From an uncultured Bacteroidales bacterium (lineage in GTDB: Bacteria > Bacteroidota > Bacteroidia > Bacteroidales > Paludibacteraceae): a stretch of DNA of 64,000 nt. A model generated the notes under the pieces. It was not told the origin of the DNA. It ran no database searches and was given only the letters and a program-made list of their open reading frames with translations. The position numbers and the translations under genes are program-made. The first letter of the stretch is position 1; every line of letters starts with the position of its first letter. The DNA lies in contig CAMJJT010000004.1 of assembly GCA_946406195.1 (NCBI GenBank), forward strand, positions 87,509-151,508, read 5' to 3'. Shown here piece after piece: positions 26,729 to 35,897 of the stretch.

Positions 26729-28738
26729 ATGAACACAACACAAGTTTTGAATCGTGCAGCGGATAACATTCGTATCCTGGCTGCCGCAGCAGTAGAAAAA
26801 GCAAAGAGTGGTCACCCCGGAGGAGCTATGGGAGGAGCTGACTTCATCAACGTCCTCTTTAGTGAGTTCCTCGAATACGACCCGGACAATGCCGGTTGGG
26901 AAGCGCGTGACCGTTTCTTCCTCGACCCGGGACACATGGCGCCGATGCTTTATGGACAACTCTGCTTAGCCGGAAAATTCACTCTCGAAGACCTCAAGAA
27001 TCTCCGTCAATGGGGTTCGGTGACACCCGGACACCCGGAGCGAGAGATAGAGCGAATGATTGAGAACACCTCCGGTCCGCTTGGTCAAGGACACACGTTC
27101 GCTGTGGGAGCAGCCATCGCGGCGAAATGGTTCAACACCCGTTACGGCGAGATTCATAACCCGACCATCTATGCGTTCATCTCCGATGGCGGTGTGCAGG
27201 AAGAGATCTCGCAAGGCGCAGGTCGTCTGGCTGGACACCTCGGATTGGACAACCTCGTCATGTTCTATGACTCCAACACCATCCAACTCTCCACGGGTTG
27301 CGGCGAAGTGACATCCGAAGATGTCGCCGCCAAATACAAAGCGTGGGGATGGTTCGTACAGGAGATCCCTGGCAATGACCCTGACGCCATCCGCGAAGCC
27401 CTCATCAAAGCGAAAGCGCACAAAGGCGAACCATCCCTTATCATCGGTCATACCACGATGGGTAAAGGTTGTGTAACCGCCGAAGGCGAGAACTGGGAAG
27501 GCAAGTGTTCGACCCACGGTGCGCCGCTTTCCAAAGCCGGAGCATCCTTCGAGAAGACCATCGAGCACCTCGGCGGTAACCCCGAAGACCCGTTCCAAAT
27601 CTTCCCCGAAGTGAAGAAACTGTACGATGACCGCGCTGCGGAACTTCGTGAACTCTGCAACCAAAAATACGAAGCATACTACGAGTGGAAACAAGCTAAT
27701 CCGCTGGCAGCCAATGAATATGAGACCTTTATGTCCGGCGAGACGCCATGCATCGACTGGAGTCTGATTGAGCAAAAACCCGGAGCGGCTACCCGTAACG
27801 CAAGCGGCGTAGTACTCTCCTTCCTCGCAGAGAACGTGGGTAACATGATCGTTTCTTCTGCCGACCTCTCGAACTCCGACAAGACCGACGGTTTCTTGAA
27901 GAAAACGCACGCCTTCAAGAAAGGTGATTTCAGCGGACAGTTCCTCCAAGCAGGTGTGTCCGAACTCACTATGGCGTGCGTCATGATCGGTATGGCGCTT
28001 CACGGCGGAATCATCCCTGCGTGTGGTACGTTCTTTGTCTTCAGCGATTACATGAAACCTGCGGTTCGTATGGCGGCTCTCATGGAACTTCCTGTGAAAT
28101 TCATCTGGAGCCACGATGCGTTCCGTGTCGGCGAAGATGGTCCAACCCACGAGCCGGTTGAGCAAGAAGCACAGATCCGTCTTATGGAGAAACTGCATAA
28201 CCATAGTGGCAAACCGTCGATGCTCGTTCTCCGTCCGGCGGACGCAGAGGAAACGACGCTCGCTTGGCGTCTGGCAATGGAGAACAACGACACACCGACC
28301 GCGCTTATCCTCAGCCGTCAGGACATAGCTCCGGTTCCCAACGTCAACCTCGAAGGTTTCCGCAAAGGTGCGTATATTGTCAGCAAAGACGAGAACCCGC
28401 AAGTCGTTCTTCTCGCTTCGGGAAGCGAAGTTTCTACCCTGCTCGCAGGAGCCGAACTCCTCCGTGCAGAAGGTATCCGCTTGCAGATCGTCAGCGTTCC
28501 GAGCGAAGGTCTCTTCCGTCAACAGCCGCAAGAGTACCAGGACGCCGTTCTTCCGAAAGGTATCAAGCGTTTCGGTATGACCGCAGGTCTTCCGTGCACC
28601 CTCGAATCCCTCGTGGGCGAAAACGGTGCTATCTGGGGTCTCAACTCCTTCGGCTTCTCCGCTCCGTACAAGGTCCTTGACGAGAAACTCGGCTTTACCG
28701 CCCAGAACGTCTACGACCAAGTCAAGAAGCTGCTGTAA
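26729..28738 (+). CDS. tkt: Transketolase
   Basis: A 669-residue thiamine-diphosphate enzyme of the non-oxidative pentose phosphate pathway that moves two-carbon ketol units between sugar phosphates. Typical features are AKSGHPGGAMGGADF near residue 30, the TPP-binding region FISDGGVQEE, the DSNTIQLS and TTMGKGC segments, the pyrimidine domain SADLSNSDKT and the DAFRVGEDGPTHEPVEQ motif. Length is normal. It is preceded by an 8-bp tandem spacer, and no promoter consensus is obvious. Confidence 0.95.
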   Translation: MNTTQVLNRAADNIRILAAAAVEKAKSGHPGGAMGGADFINVLFSEFLEYDPDNAGWEARDRFFLDPGHMAPMLYGQLCLAGKFTLEDLKNLRQWGSVTPGHPEREIERMIENTSGPLGQGHTFAVGAAIAAKWFNTRYGEIHNPTIYAFISDGGVQEEISQGAGRLAGHLGLDNLVMFYDSNTIQLSTGCGEVTSEDVAAKYKAWGWFVQEIPGNDPDAIREALIKAKAHKGEPSLIIGHTTMGKGCVTAEGENWEGKCSTHGAPLSKAGASFEKTIEHLGGNPEDPFQIFPEVKKLYDDRAAELRELCNQKYEAYYEWKQANPLAANEYETFMSGETPCIDWSLIEQKPGAATRNASGVVLSFLAENVGNMIVSSADLSNSDKTDGFLKKTHAFKKGDFSGQFLQAGVSELTMACVMIGMALHGGIIPACGTFFVFSDYMKPAVRMAALMELPVKFIWSHDAFRVGEDGPTHEPVEQEAQIRLMEKLHNHSGKPSMLVLRPADAEETTLAWRLAMENNDTPTALILSRQDIAPVPNVNLEGFRKGAYIVSKDENPQVVLLASGSEVSTLLAGAELLRAEGIRLQIVSVPSEGLFRQQPQEYQDAVLPKGIKRFGMTAGLPCTLESLVGENGAIWGLNSFGFSAPYKVLDEKLGFTAQNVYDQVKKLL

Positions 28739-28745
28739 GAATAAG

Positions 28746-28818
28746 CCTCTTTATGCCTAAATATGCCTATATAGGAATCTCCTATTCCGGCCTAAAAATG
28801 CCTATTTATGCCTATAAA
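28746..28818 (+). repeat. GCCTA-type repeat block, left of the four-helix gene
   Basis: About seven variants of TGCCTAWAWA occur between transketolase and the next gene, running into its start codon. The 25-bp part at 28781-28805 reappears almost unchanged at 29576-29600. Confidence 0.75.
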
Positions 28819-29500
28819 TAATCCACAAAAGCCCCAAGTTGAAGGAAGCGTGCTACGCCCTGCTAACCGATGGAAGACCTTGCTCTTCTACCAAAAAGCG
28901 AACACGCTCTTTCAACTGACGGTGGTCTTTTGTGAACGGTTTCTACCAAAATACGGAGACCGCACGGTCGATCAGATGATACAGGCAGCTCGCTCCGGCA
29001 AGCAGAATATCATCGAAGGTTCCGAGGATGGCAAAACGAGCACGGAAATGGAGTTAAAACTCTTGAACGTGGCGCGAAGCAGTATTGGCGAATTACAGGA
29101 AGATTTTGTAGATTATATTCAGAGAAAACATCTCCCGTTGTGGGACAAAGCGCACCCGAGATACAATGCGATGCGTTCGTTTACGCAGAAATACAACCAT
29201 TTGGAAGATTACGAACCATATTTCTCCAAATGGAATGACGAAGAAATGGCAAACATCGGTTTGACGCTCTGCCACCAAGTGGATTATATGATGAACAAGT
29301 ATCTTCAATCGTTGGAAAAACTGTTTGTTACACAAGGCGGCATTAAAGAACGGATGTACGCGGCGCGCACAGGTTACCGCAAGGCACAAGACGAAGAACA
29401 TCAAAGACTTGTCGCAGAAAACGCAACTCTTCGCGCCCAACTCGCAACCACCCAAAACGAAGTAGCCCGACTGCGCAAACTCATAGAAAAGAACGATTAA
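28808..29500 (+). CDS. Four-helix-bundle (S23/IVS family) protein with suffix domain
   Basis: A 230-residue protein. Residues about 20-100 match the four-helix-bundle family first seen in 23S rRNA intervening sequences (KTLLFYQKANTLFQLTVVF, ARSGKQNIIEGSEDGKTS, ARSSIGELQEDFVDYI). The rest is a suffix region with HQVDYMMNKYLQSLEK and a C-terminal coiled coil (about 190-228). The family includes the Avd accessory proteins of diversity-generating retroelements, but there is no reverse transcriptase here. The gene lies between GCCTA repeat blocks, and its start codon is part of the left block, which hints at transfer as a unit. Role unknown. Confidence 0.78.
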   Translation: MPINNPQKPQVEGSVLRPANRWKTLLFYQKANTLFQLTVVFCERFLPKYGDRTVDQMIQAARSGKQNIIEGSEDGKTSTEMELKLLNVARSSIGELQEDFVDYIQRKHLPLWDKAHPRYNAMRSFTQKYNHLEDYEPYFSKWNDEEMANIGLTLCHQVDYMMNKYLQSLEKLFVTQGGIKERMYAARTGYRKAQDEEHQRLVAENATLRAQLATTQNEVARLRKLIEKND

Positions 29501-29618
29501 TTATGCCTAAACAGGCCTAAAATTGCCTATCTCGGCTTACAGCTGCCTAAATAGGCATATTCCGGCCTAAAGCTGCCTATTCCGGCCTAAATATGCCTAT
29601 TAATAAATCCCGCCTATA
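29501..29618 (+). repeat. GCCTA-type repeat block, right of the four-helix gene
   Basis: Some ten variants of TGCCTAAAWW and its inverse fill this stretch, including a 25-bp near-copy (29576-29600) of 28781-28805. No coding sequence is visible. Confidence 0.75.
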
Positions 29619-29619
29619 G

Positions 29620-29648
29620 CAAAATAAAATAATTGTCCCTCTCCGAGC
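29620..29648 (+). repeat. 29-bp direct repeat, left of the STAS-like gene
   Basis: GCAAAATAAAATAAT followed by YGTCCCTCTCCGAG. The same 29 bases, with one difference, are at 30191-30219 and overlap the stop codon of the STAS-like gene. Confidence 0.75.
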
Positions 29649-29740
29649 GGAACTTCTGAGCACTTCGGGAAAGGAGAAAGAAAAAATCTGTATCAAAAGT
29701 GCAGATTTTTTTGTACAAACTCGTTTTTTACGACAATACC

Positions 29741-29772
29741 CTTGCATATATCAAAAAAAAGTTGTAACTTTG
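29741..29772 (+). promoter_or_regulatory. -33/-7 promoter of the STAS-like gene
   Basis: CTTG at 29741-29744 and TAACTTTG at 29765-29772, spaced by 20 nt. The leader to the ATG at 29864 is about 85 bases with no clear structure. The remaining bases of 29649-29863 hold nothing else that I recognise. Confidence 0.75.
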
Positions 29773-29863
29773 CAGCCAAAAGTTGCAAAGACATGCGAAA
29801 CGACACAGACATATTCTTATTTCAGCAATGCTCCGAAAGATGAATTTCTCGTTGTAGTTGAGT

Positions 29864-30199
29864 ATGAAACAGATTATTAACATACAAGAACAATATGGCG
29901 CAGAGTTACACACGCGCCAGATGATGGAGCGTTTGGCTGCTTCGCTGAGTACAGAGAATGAATATCTGTTGGATATGGAGGGCGTGGAGCAAATCTCCCG
30001 TTCGGCAGCTGACGAACTCTATAACCTTACCCACAGCGAAATGCATGTGGATTTGATCAATCTGGAACCATTTGTAGAGAAGATGCTTTCTGCTGTCACA
30101 AAAGGTTGTTTCCTTCCTCGTCAACACACAGCAGGTGACATGCCAATTATCCATTGTGCCACCATCGGCAGCGTCCAACGCCAACTAATGGCAAAATAA
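29864..30199 (+). CDS. STAS-like (DUF4325-type) small protein
   Basis: About 111 residues from the ATG at 29864 (a TTG at 29858 is also in frame). The layout LDMEGVEQISRSAADELYNL resembles the STAS-like DUF4325 family, which usually sits next to a histidine-kinase-like ATPase and may act in partner switching. Here no such partner is nearby, so it is an orphan. Its stop lies in the right copy of a 29-bp direct repeat; a left copy precedes its promoter. Confidence 0.65.
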   Translation: MKQIINIQEQYGAELHTRQMMERLAASLSTENEYLLDMEGVEQISRSAADELYNLTHSEMHVDLINLEPFVEKMLSAVTKGCFLPRQHTAGDMPIIHCATIGSVQRQLMAK

Positions 30200-30219
30200 A
30201 ATAATCGTCCCTCTCCGAG
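30191..30219 (+). repeat. 29-bp direct repeat, right of the STAS-like gene
   Basis: Partner of 29620-29648; 28 of 29 bases agree. Both copies are followed at a short distance by GGAGAAAG. Confidence 0.75.
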
Positions 30220-30241
30220 ACGTTAAAATAGGAGAAAGACA

Positions 30242-30259
30242 AGCGCAAAGCGTTGCGCT
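30242..30259 (+). terminator. Small hairpin after the STAS-like gene
   Basis: Arms AGCGCAA and TTGCGCT with a four-base loop, followed by an A/T-rich run. It could end the STAS transcript before the structured RNA. Confidence 0.5.
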
Positions 30260-30294
30260 AATTAAATAAAAAAACAAAGCATTACTATTATTTC

Positions 30295-30480
30295 GTGTCT
30301 ATCTAAAAGCGTAGGAAACTTAAAGATATAAGATCACCGAGATAATAAACTGGCTTCAATGAAGATTGAAGTTCTTTTCCCTGTAGTAGTAATGTTCACG
30401 AAATACAACGTGAACTTCTTATAGGGAAATGGGCTTCATCCTACGCTGCCTTGATAGACACATAAGAAGTTCGCGTTTTT
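30295..30480 (+). ncRNA. Candidate structured RNA, copy 1, leader of the LTA-synthase-like gene
   Basis: Nested helices: P1 30295-30303 with 30453-30461 (GUGUCUAUC/GAUAGACAC), P2 30308-30316 with 30439-30447 (AGCGUAGGA/UCCUACGCU), hairpin 30354-30371, P4 30376-30382 with 30423-30429, and P5 30394-30400 with 30409-30415. The 3' arm of P5 (30409-30422) is also complementary (13 of 14) to 30462-30475, directly before a run of seven U. That pairing would look like an intrinsic terminator, or a pseudoknot if P5 also forms. The copy at 47301-47434 has the same plan with compensating changes; the segment GUAGGAAA-UU-AAGA-AUAAG and its 3' partner are conserved in sequence. It ends 48 bases before the next start codon. 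I know no named family that fits. Confidence 0.7.
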
Positions 30481-30527
30481 TTATGTGTTTACGGATTGAT
30501 AGTTATGCGCAAAAATAATTATCAATC

Positions 30528-32375
30528 ATGCTACAAAAAGTAAAATCTTTCTTATCTAAAGGTAATCACGCTCAATGGTGTCTATTCATGCTCTTTGCAT
30601 TTATTTTGTTCATTAAGTGCATTTTATTTCATTGGGATGCATTCCTCTCTATATTAATAAGTTCTGCATGGCAAGACCCTCTTTCGTTTTACAAATTTTA
30701 CATTGCTAAGTTGCTTATGCCATTATTTATTGCATCGTTCGTTTTTGTCACTAAGCATTACTGGTGGACGTTTGTTGTATCTTTGCTTGTAGATATTTGG
30801 TGTATTGCGAACTTAATCTATTTTAAAACCTACGATGCATTCTTGTCTGTTAATGATATTCTATTAGTGGGAAATATGGATGGGGCTTGGTCGTCTATAA
30901 CGGCATATTTTGATGGTAGCATGATTTTTATGTTATTGTTAACTATCATATGGGGAATATTCGTTTTAATGTTCCTTAAAAATATAGAAAGTAGAAAGTG
31001 GATGACATTTATTTTGATATTGCCTATTCTTTTTGTTTTAGCATATTTGAATAATTACTTCGTTTATAATCTGAAATTTAGATCAGATGCATCAAAAGAG
31101 GAAGCATCTCAAATTGAAGTTGAACAAGAGGAATGGATTTCATTTGCAGACCCTAATGGAAGAATAAAAACATATATGAATTACATCCCATTTTACGAGA
31201 TATATAAACAAGCGACAGATGATGGGTCATTACCTCAGCCTAATTTTATGGATTACTATATAAAAAGTCAATCAGTAATTTCAGACTTAATAGCTGTTAA
31301 CCTATACTATTTATGCAATAGCAATTCTCCCGGAGATATCATACAATTATCTAATATAGAAAAAGAATCTATCCTTCCATATATTCATCCTACAATGGCA
31401 CAACCTCTACCCACAAAAAATCTCATAGTTATTCTTGTTGAAAGTTTGGAGAATTGGCCATTACACCATGCCATAGAAAATCAAGAGATAGCACCTTACT
31501 TAACCAAACTAAAACAACAAGAACATATATTATACTGCGATAAAATCAAATGCCAAACATTAGGCGGAAATTCTGCAGATGGCCAGATGATAATTAATTC
31601 CGGATTGCTCCCGACACAAAATGGAGTGGCGTGTATGCTTTATGGGAACAATGTATATCCGAACTTTGCCCATTTTTACACAAATTCAATTCTTGTAAAT
31701 CCGTGGCCTCGGATTTGGAATCAAGATACAATGTCTATTCGTTATTCGTACACTCAAAAAATAGAACCGCTATCGGCGCAGTGGGAAGATGCACAAGTAT
31801 TTGAAAATTCTATTAAGCAACTTCAAAACAGCAAATATCCAGTTTGTTTAATGGCAATAACCGTCTCTACTCATGCACCTTTTAATCGTGTAAGAAACAA
31901 TAAAATACAAACAAAAGCGCCATCCGTCCTTAATCGCTATATGCAATGCCTAAACTACACAGATTCATGTATTGCAGACTTTATGAATTATATTATAAAG
32001 GATTCTTTATTATCTCAATCTACAGTAGTAATTACAGGCGATCATACAATATTTAAACCTGCTATGCTGAACGAATTCACGAACTATGCGAAAGAGCAAA
32101 ACCTGTCTATCGCATCTGGCGAAAATTATTGTCCGCTAATCATTTATTCACCTCAAATTAAGGGTAACATTCAAATCACAGACACCTGTTACCAAATGGA
32201 CATATTCCCAACTATTCTCCATTTAATAGGTTGTGAGGATTATTATTGGAAAGGTTTTGGAGTAAACATCTTGGATTCTACAGCTCGTCACAATCGCCCC
32301 ATTTCCGAGCAAGAAGCCTTTGAACTATCCGATAAACTCATTCGTAACAATTATTTCGCAGGTATAGAAATGTAG
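30528..32375 (+). CDS. LTA synthase-like sulfatase-superfamily membrane protein
   Basis: A 615-residue protein with about five N-terminal membrane helices (to about residue 190) and a periplasmic phosphoglycerol-transferase/sulfatase domain (about 300-600): NLIVILVESLENW, the nucleophile region GGNSADGQMIINSGLLP (Ser rather than the more usual Thr) and VVITGDHTIF. Relatives modify glycans or lipids with phosphoglycerol or phosphoethanolamine. The gene is much richer in A+T than leuS or tkt, which suggests recent transfer. It is preceded by a structured RNA and followed by a repeat (32389-32468) also present after the other AT-rich module. Confidence 0.82.
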   Translation: MLQKVKSFLSKGNHAQWCLFMLFAFILFIKCILFHWDAFLSILISSAWQDPLSFYKFYIAKLLMPLFIASFVFVTKHYWWTFVVSLLVDIWCIANLIYFKTYDAFLSVNDILLVGNMDGAWSSITAYFDGSMIFMLLLTIIWGIFVLMFLKNIESRKWMTFILILPILFVLAYLNNYFVYNLKFRSDASKEEASQIEVEQEEWISFADPNGRIKTYMNYIPFYEIYKQATDDGSLPQPNFMDYYIKSQSVISDLIAVNLYYLCNSNSPGDIIQLSNIEKESILPYIHPTMAQPLPTKNLIVILVESLENWPLHHAIENQEIAPYLTKLKQQEHILYCDKIKCQTLGGNSADGQMIINSGLLPTQNGVACMLYGNNVYPNFAHFYTNSILVNPWPRIWNQDTMSIRYSYTQKIEPLSAQWEDAQVFENSIKQLQNSKYPVCLMAITVSTHAPFNRVRNNKIQTKAPSVLNRYMQCLNYTDSCIADFMNYIIKDSLLSQSTVVITGDHTIFKPAMLNEFTNYAKEQNLSIASGENYCPLIIYSPQIKGNIQITDTCYQMDIFPTILHLIGCEDYYWKGFGVNILDSTARHNRPISEQEAFELSDKLIRNNYFAGIEM

Positions 32376-32388
32376 TAGTCGCGTGAGA

Positions 32389-32468
32389 GTGGAGCGAGAG
32401 TGGCTGATTAACGGTCATGATATCGTTATTCGAGGAATAACCTAAATCTTAATAATCGTACATTTTTC
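32389..32468 (+). repeat. Module-end repeat, copy A
   Basis: Begins GTGGAGCGAGAGTGGCTGAT and ends AATCTTAATAATCGTAC. A near-copy lies at 41991-42070, after the second AT-rich module, and the final AATCTTAAYAATCG part is found once more at 42153-42168. Confidence 0.7.
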
Positions 32469-32671
32469 TGGGCAAAAATGGGCAATTTTTGAGTCGGTTG
32501 TGTCGGCTTTAAGGAGTTCTATGTTCGCTCCGCGAACTCGCGCGGCGCACTTACTCCTTGAATGTCCACTGGACACTCTGTGGTCCGCCTATCTAGCTTC
32601 ACGGTTGTGTCCCGTATATCACTTATATTCCCTCTTCATTCCCCATCTGCACCGGGGTTCCCGCCTTGTTG

Positions 32672-32726
32672 CAATGGGTGCTCAATGGATGCTGAAAGGA
32701 TGCTGAATGGGTCCTCAATGGGTTCT
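32672..32726 (+). repeat. 11-bp tandem repeat, five units
   Basis: Successive units CAATGGGTGCT, CAATGGATGCT, GAAAGGATGCT, GAATGGGTCCT and CAATGGGTTCT. No function is apparent. Confidence 0.8.
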
Positions 32727-32884
32727 CCATCCAACATCCTTACTCTATTGGTACATAATTATAATGTGCTCCAAAGAATTTTAATTCAATCTCCAAATCC
32801 GACTGCAAAGATACAAAAAATATTTCATATATGCAAATTTACGCACTTCAAAAAGTACAATTTTTGTATAAATTCATACAAATC

Positions 32885-32916
32885 CTTGCGTATGTCAAAA
32901 AAAAGTAGTACCTTTG
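32885..32916 (+). promoter_or_regulatory. -33/-7 promoter of leuS-fic
   Basis: CTTG at 32885-32888 and TACCTTTG at 32909-32916, 20 nt apart. A tandem spacer of AAATCGTAAAT units (about 32939-33002) separates it from the leuS start. Confidence 0.8.
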
Positions 32917-33005
32917 CGCTCGCAAAGGTCAATGAGAAAATGACCCAATGACCAAATCGTAAATAAATCGTACATCGTAAATTTGTAAATCGTAAATTAT
33001 ATTAT

Positions 33006-35894
33006 ATGGAATACAACTTTTCAGAGATTGAGAAAAAGTGGCAAAAAGCGTGGGATGAGAACGGCGTTTACACCGTTTCCAACGATTCCGACAAGCCGCA
33101 CTACTACGTGTTGGACATGTTCCCTTATCCTTCGGGAGCGGGACTGCATGTCGGTCACCCCTTAGGCTATATTGCCAGCGATATTTACAGCCGTTACAAA
33201 CGCTTGAAGGGCTTTAACGTGTTGCACCCGATGGGTTTTGACTCTTATGGTCTGCCGGCGGAGCAATACGCTATTCAGACAGGTCAACACCCGGAGAAAA
33301 CGACCTTTGAGAACATCGACCGCTACATTTCGCAGCTAAAGAAAATCGGTTTCTGCTACGACTGGAACCGCGAGGTGCGTACCTGCGATCCGAAGTTCTA
33401 CAAGTGGACCCAATGGGCGTTTGTGCAGATGTTCAACAGCTATTTCGATCCAAAGACGCAGAAAGCACAGCCGATTAGCAAACTCATCGCTGAGTTCGAG
33501 GCGAATGACCCGAAATGGGCGACGATGAGCGAGAAAGAGCAGCAAGAGAAGTTGATGAACTATCGTATCGCGTACCTCGCCGATACTAAGGTTAACTGGT
33601 GTCCGAAGTTGGGAACGGTGTTGGCGAACGACGAAGTGTCCGAAGGTCTTTCCGTCCGCGGCGGTTATCCCGTGGAACAGCGTGTGATGCGGCAGTGGTG
33701 TCTGCGCGTGAGCGCTTATGCCGGACGCCTATTGGAGGGCTTGGATAGAATCGACTGGACCGAATCCCTCAAAGAAACCCAGCGCAACTGGATCGGTCGC
33801 TCTGAGGGAGCAGAGATGCAGTTTGCCGTCAAAGGCCAAGACGAGCCGTTCACGATTTTCACCACGCGTGCGGATACTATCTTCGGCGTGACTTTTATGG
33901 TTCTTGCGCCGGAGAGCGAGTACGTCAACCGGGTCGTAACGCCGGAACAGAAAGCAGAAGTGGACGCTTATCTGGCGCGATGCAAGAACCGCACAGAGCG
34001 CGAGCGTATTGCCGACCGCAAAGTGACGGGAGTCTTCACCGGCTCGTACGCGATTAACCCGCTCACGCAAGGCGAGATACCTATTTATATATCGGATTAC
34101 GTGCTCGCAGGCTACGGAACAGGCGCTATCATGGCGGTTCCGGCGCACGACAGCCGTGACTACGCGTTCGCTAAGCATTTCAACCTGCCGATTATTCCGC
34201 TGATTGAAGGAGCGGACGTTTCCGAGGAGTCGTTCGACGCCAAAGAGGGCAAGATGATCAACTCCGGTTTCCTCAACGGCATGGAAGTCAAGGACGCCAT
34301 TCAGGCGATGAAGGAATATATCACGAACACAGGCATCGGTCGTGTAAAAGTCAATTATCGTCTCCGCGACGCTATTTTCTCGCGCCAGCGTTATTGGGGC
34401 GAACCGTTCCCTGTGTATTACAAAGACGGCATGCCTTACCCTTTGCCGGAAGACAAGTTGCCGCTGGAGTTGCCGGAAGTAAGTGCTTTCCTGCCGACCG
34501 AGACAGGCGAACCGCCGTTGGGCAACGCACAGTTATGGGCTTGGGACGAAAAGAATAAAAAGGTAGTGGACAAAAGTCTTTTGTCTTTGAGCGATAGCGG
34601 TCTTTCTACTTTGAGCGAAGCGGTCTATCCTCTGGAGCTCTGTACTATGCCGGGCTTTGCCGGTTCGTCTGCGTATTATCTCCGTTATATGGATCCGCAT
34701 AACGACGAAGCCCTCGTGGGCAAGCAAGCCAACGACTACTGGCGTCAAGTGGATCTCTATCTGGGCGGTTCTGAGCACGCAACAGGTCACTTGATTTATT
34801 CGCGTTTCTGGAATAAGTTCCTCTATGATCTCGGCTACGTGTGCGAAGACGAGCCGTTCAAGAAACTCATCAACCAAGGTATGATCCAAGGCCGTTCGAA
34901 CTTCGTCTATCGCTATATTGGCGAGGGTGCGACGGGTAACCTCTATATCTCGTATAACCTCATTGAGAACCCCGAATACAAGGACAAAGTGCAACCGATT
35001 CACGTCAATGTGAATATCGTCAACAATGATGTGCTCGACATCAACGCGTTCCGTGCATGGATGCCGGAGTTCAAGAACGCCGAGTTCGTCTTTGCCGATG
35101 GTACGTCGTCCGAGTTAACGGGTTATACCGCCGGTGCAAAGCAGTATATCTGCGGCTGGGCGGTAGAGAAAATGTCCAAGTCGATGTTCAACGTCGTGAA
35201 CCCCGATGATGTCATCGCTAAGTTCGGAGCCGACACCTTGCGTCTCTATGAGATGTTCCTCGGTCCGCTGGAGATGTCGAAGCCTTGGGACACGAATGGT
35301 ATTGACGGTGTGCACCGTTTCCTCCGCCGCTTGTGGAATATGTACGAGACGATCACCGACGAAGAGCCGACGAAAGAGGAACTCAAGAGCCTGCACAAAC
35401 TCATTAAGAAGATTACGTGGGACATCGAGAACTTCTCGTTCAACACCTCGATCCCTGCCTTCATGATCGCGCAGAACGAACTCTCCGCACTCAAGTGCAA
35501 CAAGCGTGCAATCCTTGAACCGATTGCTATCCTTCTTGCGCCATACGCCCCGCATATCGCAGAGGAAATGTGGCATAGATGCCAAGCAATCAGCAAGAAA
35601 GTTTCCTCAGAAAATTTTATTGACCTTCAAGCTAGTTTAGATGAGGTTCGTTCCTTTGTTGTCAATGCCGAGTGGCCGGAGTGCAACGAGGCGTACTTGG
35701 TTGAGGATACGCAGAAATACCCTGTGCAGTTCAATGGCAAAGTGCGTTTCACGCTCGAGTGCCCGAAAGACACGCCGAAAGAGGAAGTGGAGAAACTTGT
35801 CCTCGCGCACGAAGACACATCCAAATATCTCGCCGGCAACACGGTGAAGAAAATCATCGTCGTTCCCGGCAGGATTGTCAACATTGTGATGTAA
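33006..35894 (+). CDS. leuS: Leucine--tRNA ligase
   Basis: A 962-residue class I aminoacyl-tRNA synthetase that charges tRNA-Leu. The HIGH-type signature is HVGHPLGY near residue 48, the editing domain spans about 230-430 ([12 protein letters not shown]), and the KMSKS loop is [10 protein letters not shown] near residue 722. The C-terminal anticodon and tail domains are complete. Length is normal for Bacteroidota. It is followed after three bases by a Fic gene, so the two share a transcript. Confidence 0.96.
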   Translation: MEYNFSEIEKKWQKAWDENGVYTVSNDSDKPHYYVLDMFPYPSGAGLHVGHPLGYIASDIYSRYKRLKGFNVLHPMGFDSYGLPAEQYAIQTGQHPEKTTFENIDRYISQLKKIGFCYDWNREVRTCDPKFYKWTQWAFVQMFNSYFDPKTQKAQPISKLIAEFEANDPKWATMSEKEQQEKLMNYRIAYLADTKVNWCPKLGTVLANDEVSEGLSVRGGYPVEQRVMRQWCLRVSAYAGRLLEGLDRIDWTESLKETQRNWIGRSEGAEMQFAVKGQDEPFTIFTTRADTIFGVTFMVLAPESEYVNRVVTPEQKAEVDAYLARCKNRTERERIADRKVTGVFTGSYAINPLTQGEIPIYISDYVLAGYGTGAIMAVPAHDSRDYAFAKHFNLPIIPLIEGADVSEESFDAKEGKMINSGFLNGMEVKDAIQAMKEYITNTGIGRVKVNYRLRDAIFSRQRYWGEPFPVYYKDGMPYPLPEDKLPLELPEVSAFLPTETGEPPLGNAQLWAWDEKNKKVVDKSLLSLSDSGLSTLSEAVYPLELCTMPGFAGSSAYYLRYMDPHNDEALVGKQANDYWRQVDLYLGGSEHATGHLIYSRFWNKFLYDLGYVCEDEPFKKLINQGMIQGRSNFVYRYIGEGATGNLYISYNLIENPEYKDKVQPIHVNVNIVNNDVLDINAFRAWMPEFKNAEFVFADGTSSELTGYTAGAKQYICGWAVEKMSKSMFNVVNPDDVIAKFGADTLRLYEMFLGPLEMSKPWDTNGIDGVHRFLRRLWNMYETITDEEPTKEELKSLHKLIKKITWDIENFSFNTSIPAFMIAQNELSALKCNKRAILEPIAILLAPYAPHIAEEMWHRCQAISKKVSSENFIDLQASLDEVRSFVVNAEWPECNEAYLVEDTQKYPVQFNGKVRFTLECPKDTPKEEVEKLVLAHEDTSKYLAGNTVKKIIVVPGRIVNIVM

Positions 35895-35897
35895 CGA

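Larger units (their letters stand above)
32376..33005 (+). other. 630-bp noncoding stretch before leuS
   Basis: It contains repeat A of the module-end family (32389-32468), an 11-bp tandem repeat (32672-32726), the leuS promoter (32885-32916) and a tandem spacer. Open frames at 32500-32951 have no recognisable similarity, unnatural composition and run over the repeats; I treat them as noncoding. Confidence 0.6.

Noticed and set aside
28808..29500. Diversity-generating retroelement accessory gene (Avd)
   Set aside because: The fold family is shared, but there is no reverse transcriptase, template repeat or variable target gene in the surroundings, and the protein has an extra C-terminal region.
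30295..30480. Retron msr-msd for the structured RNA copies
   Set aside because: The end helix fits loosely, but no reverse transcriptase is near either copy and the branch-G context is not evident.
32500..32951. Two overlapping forward open frames as small genes
   Set aside because: They run through an 11-bp tandem repeat and the leuS promoter, and their products look random.
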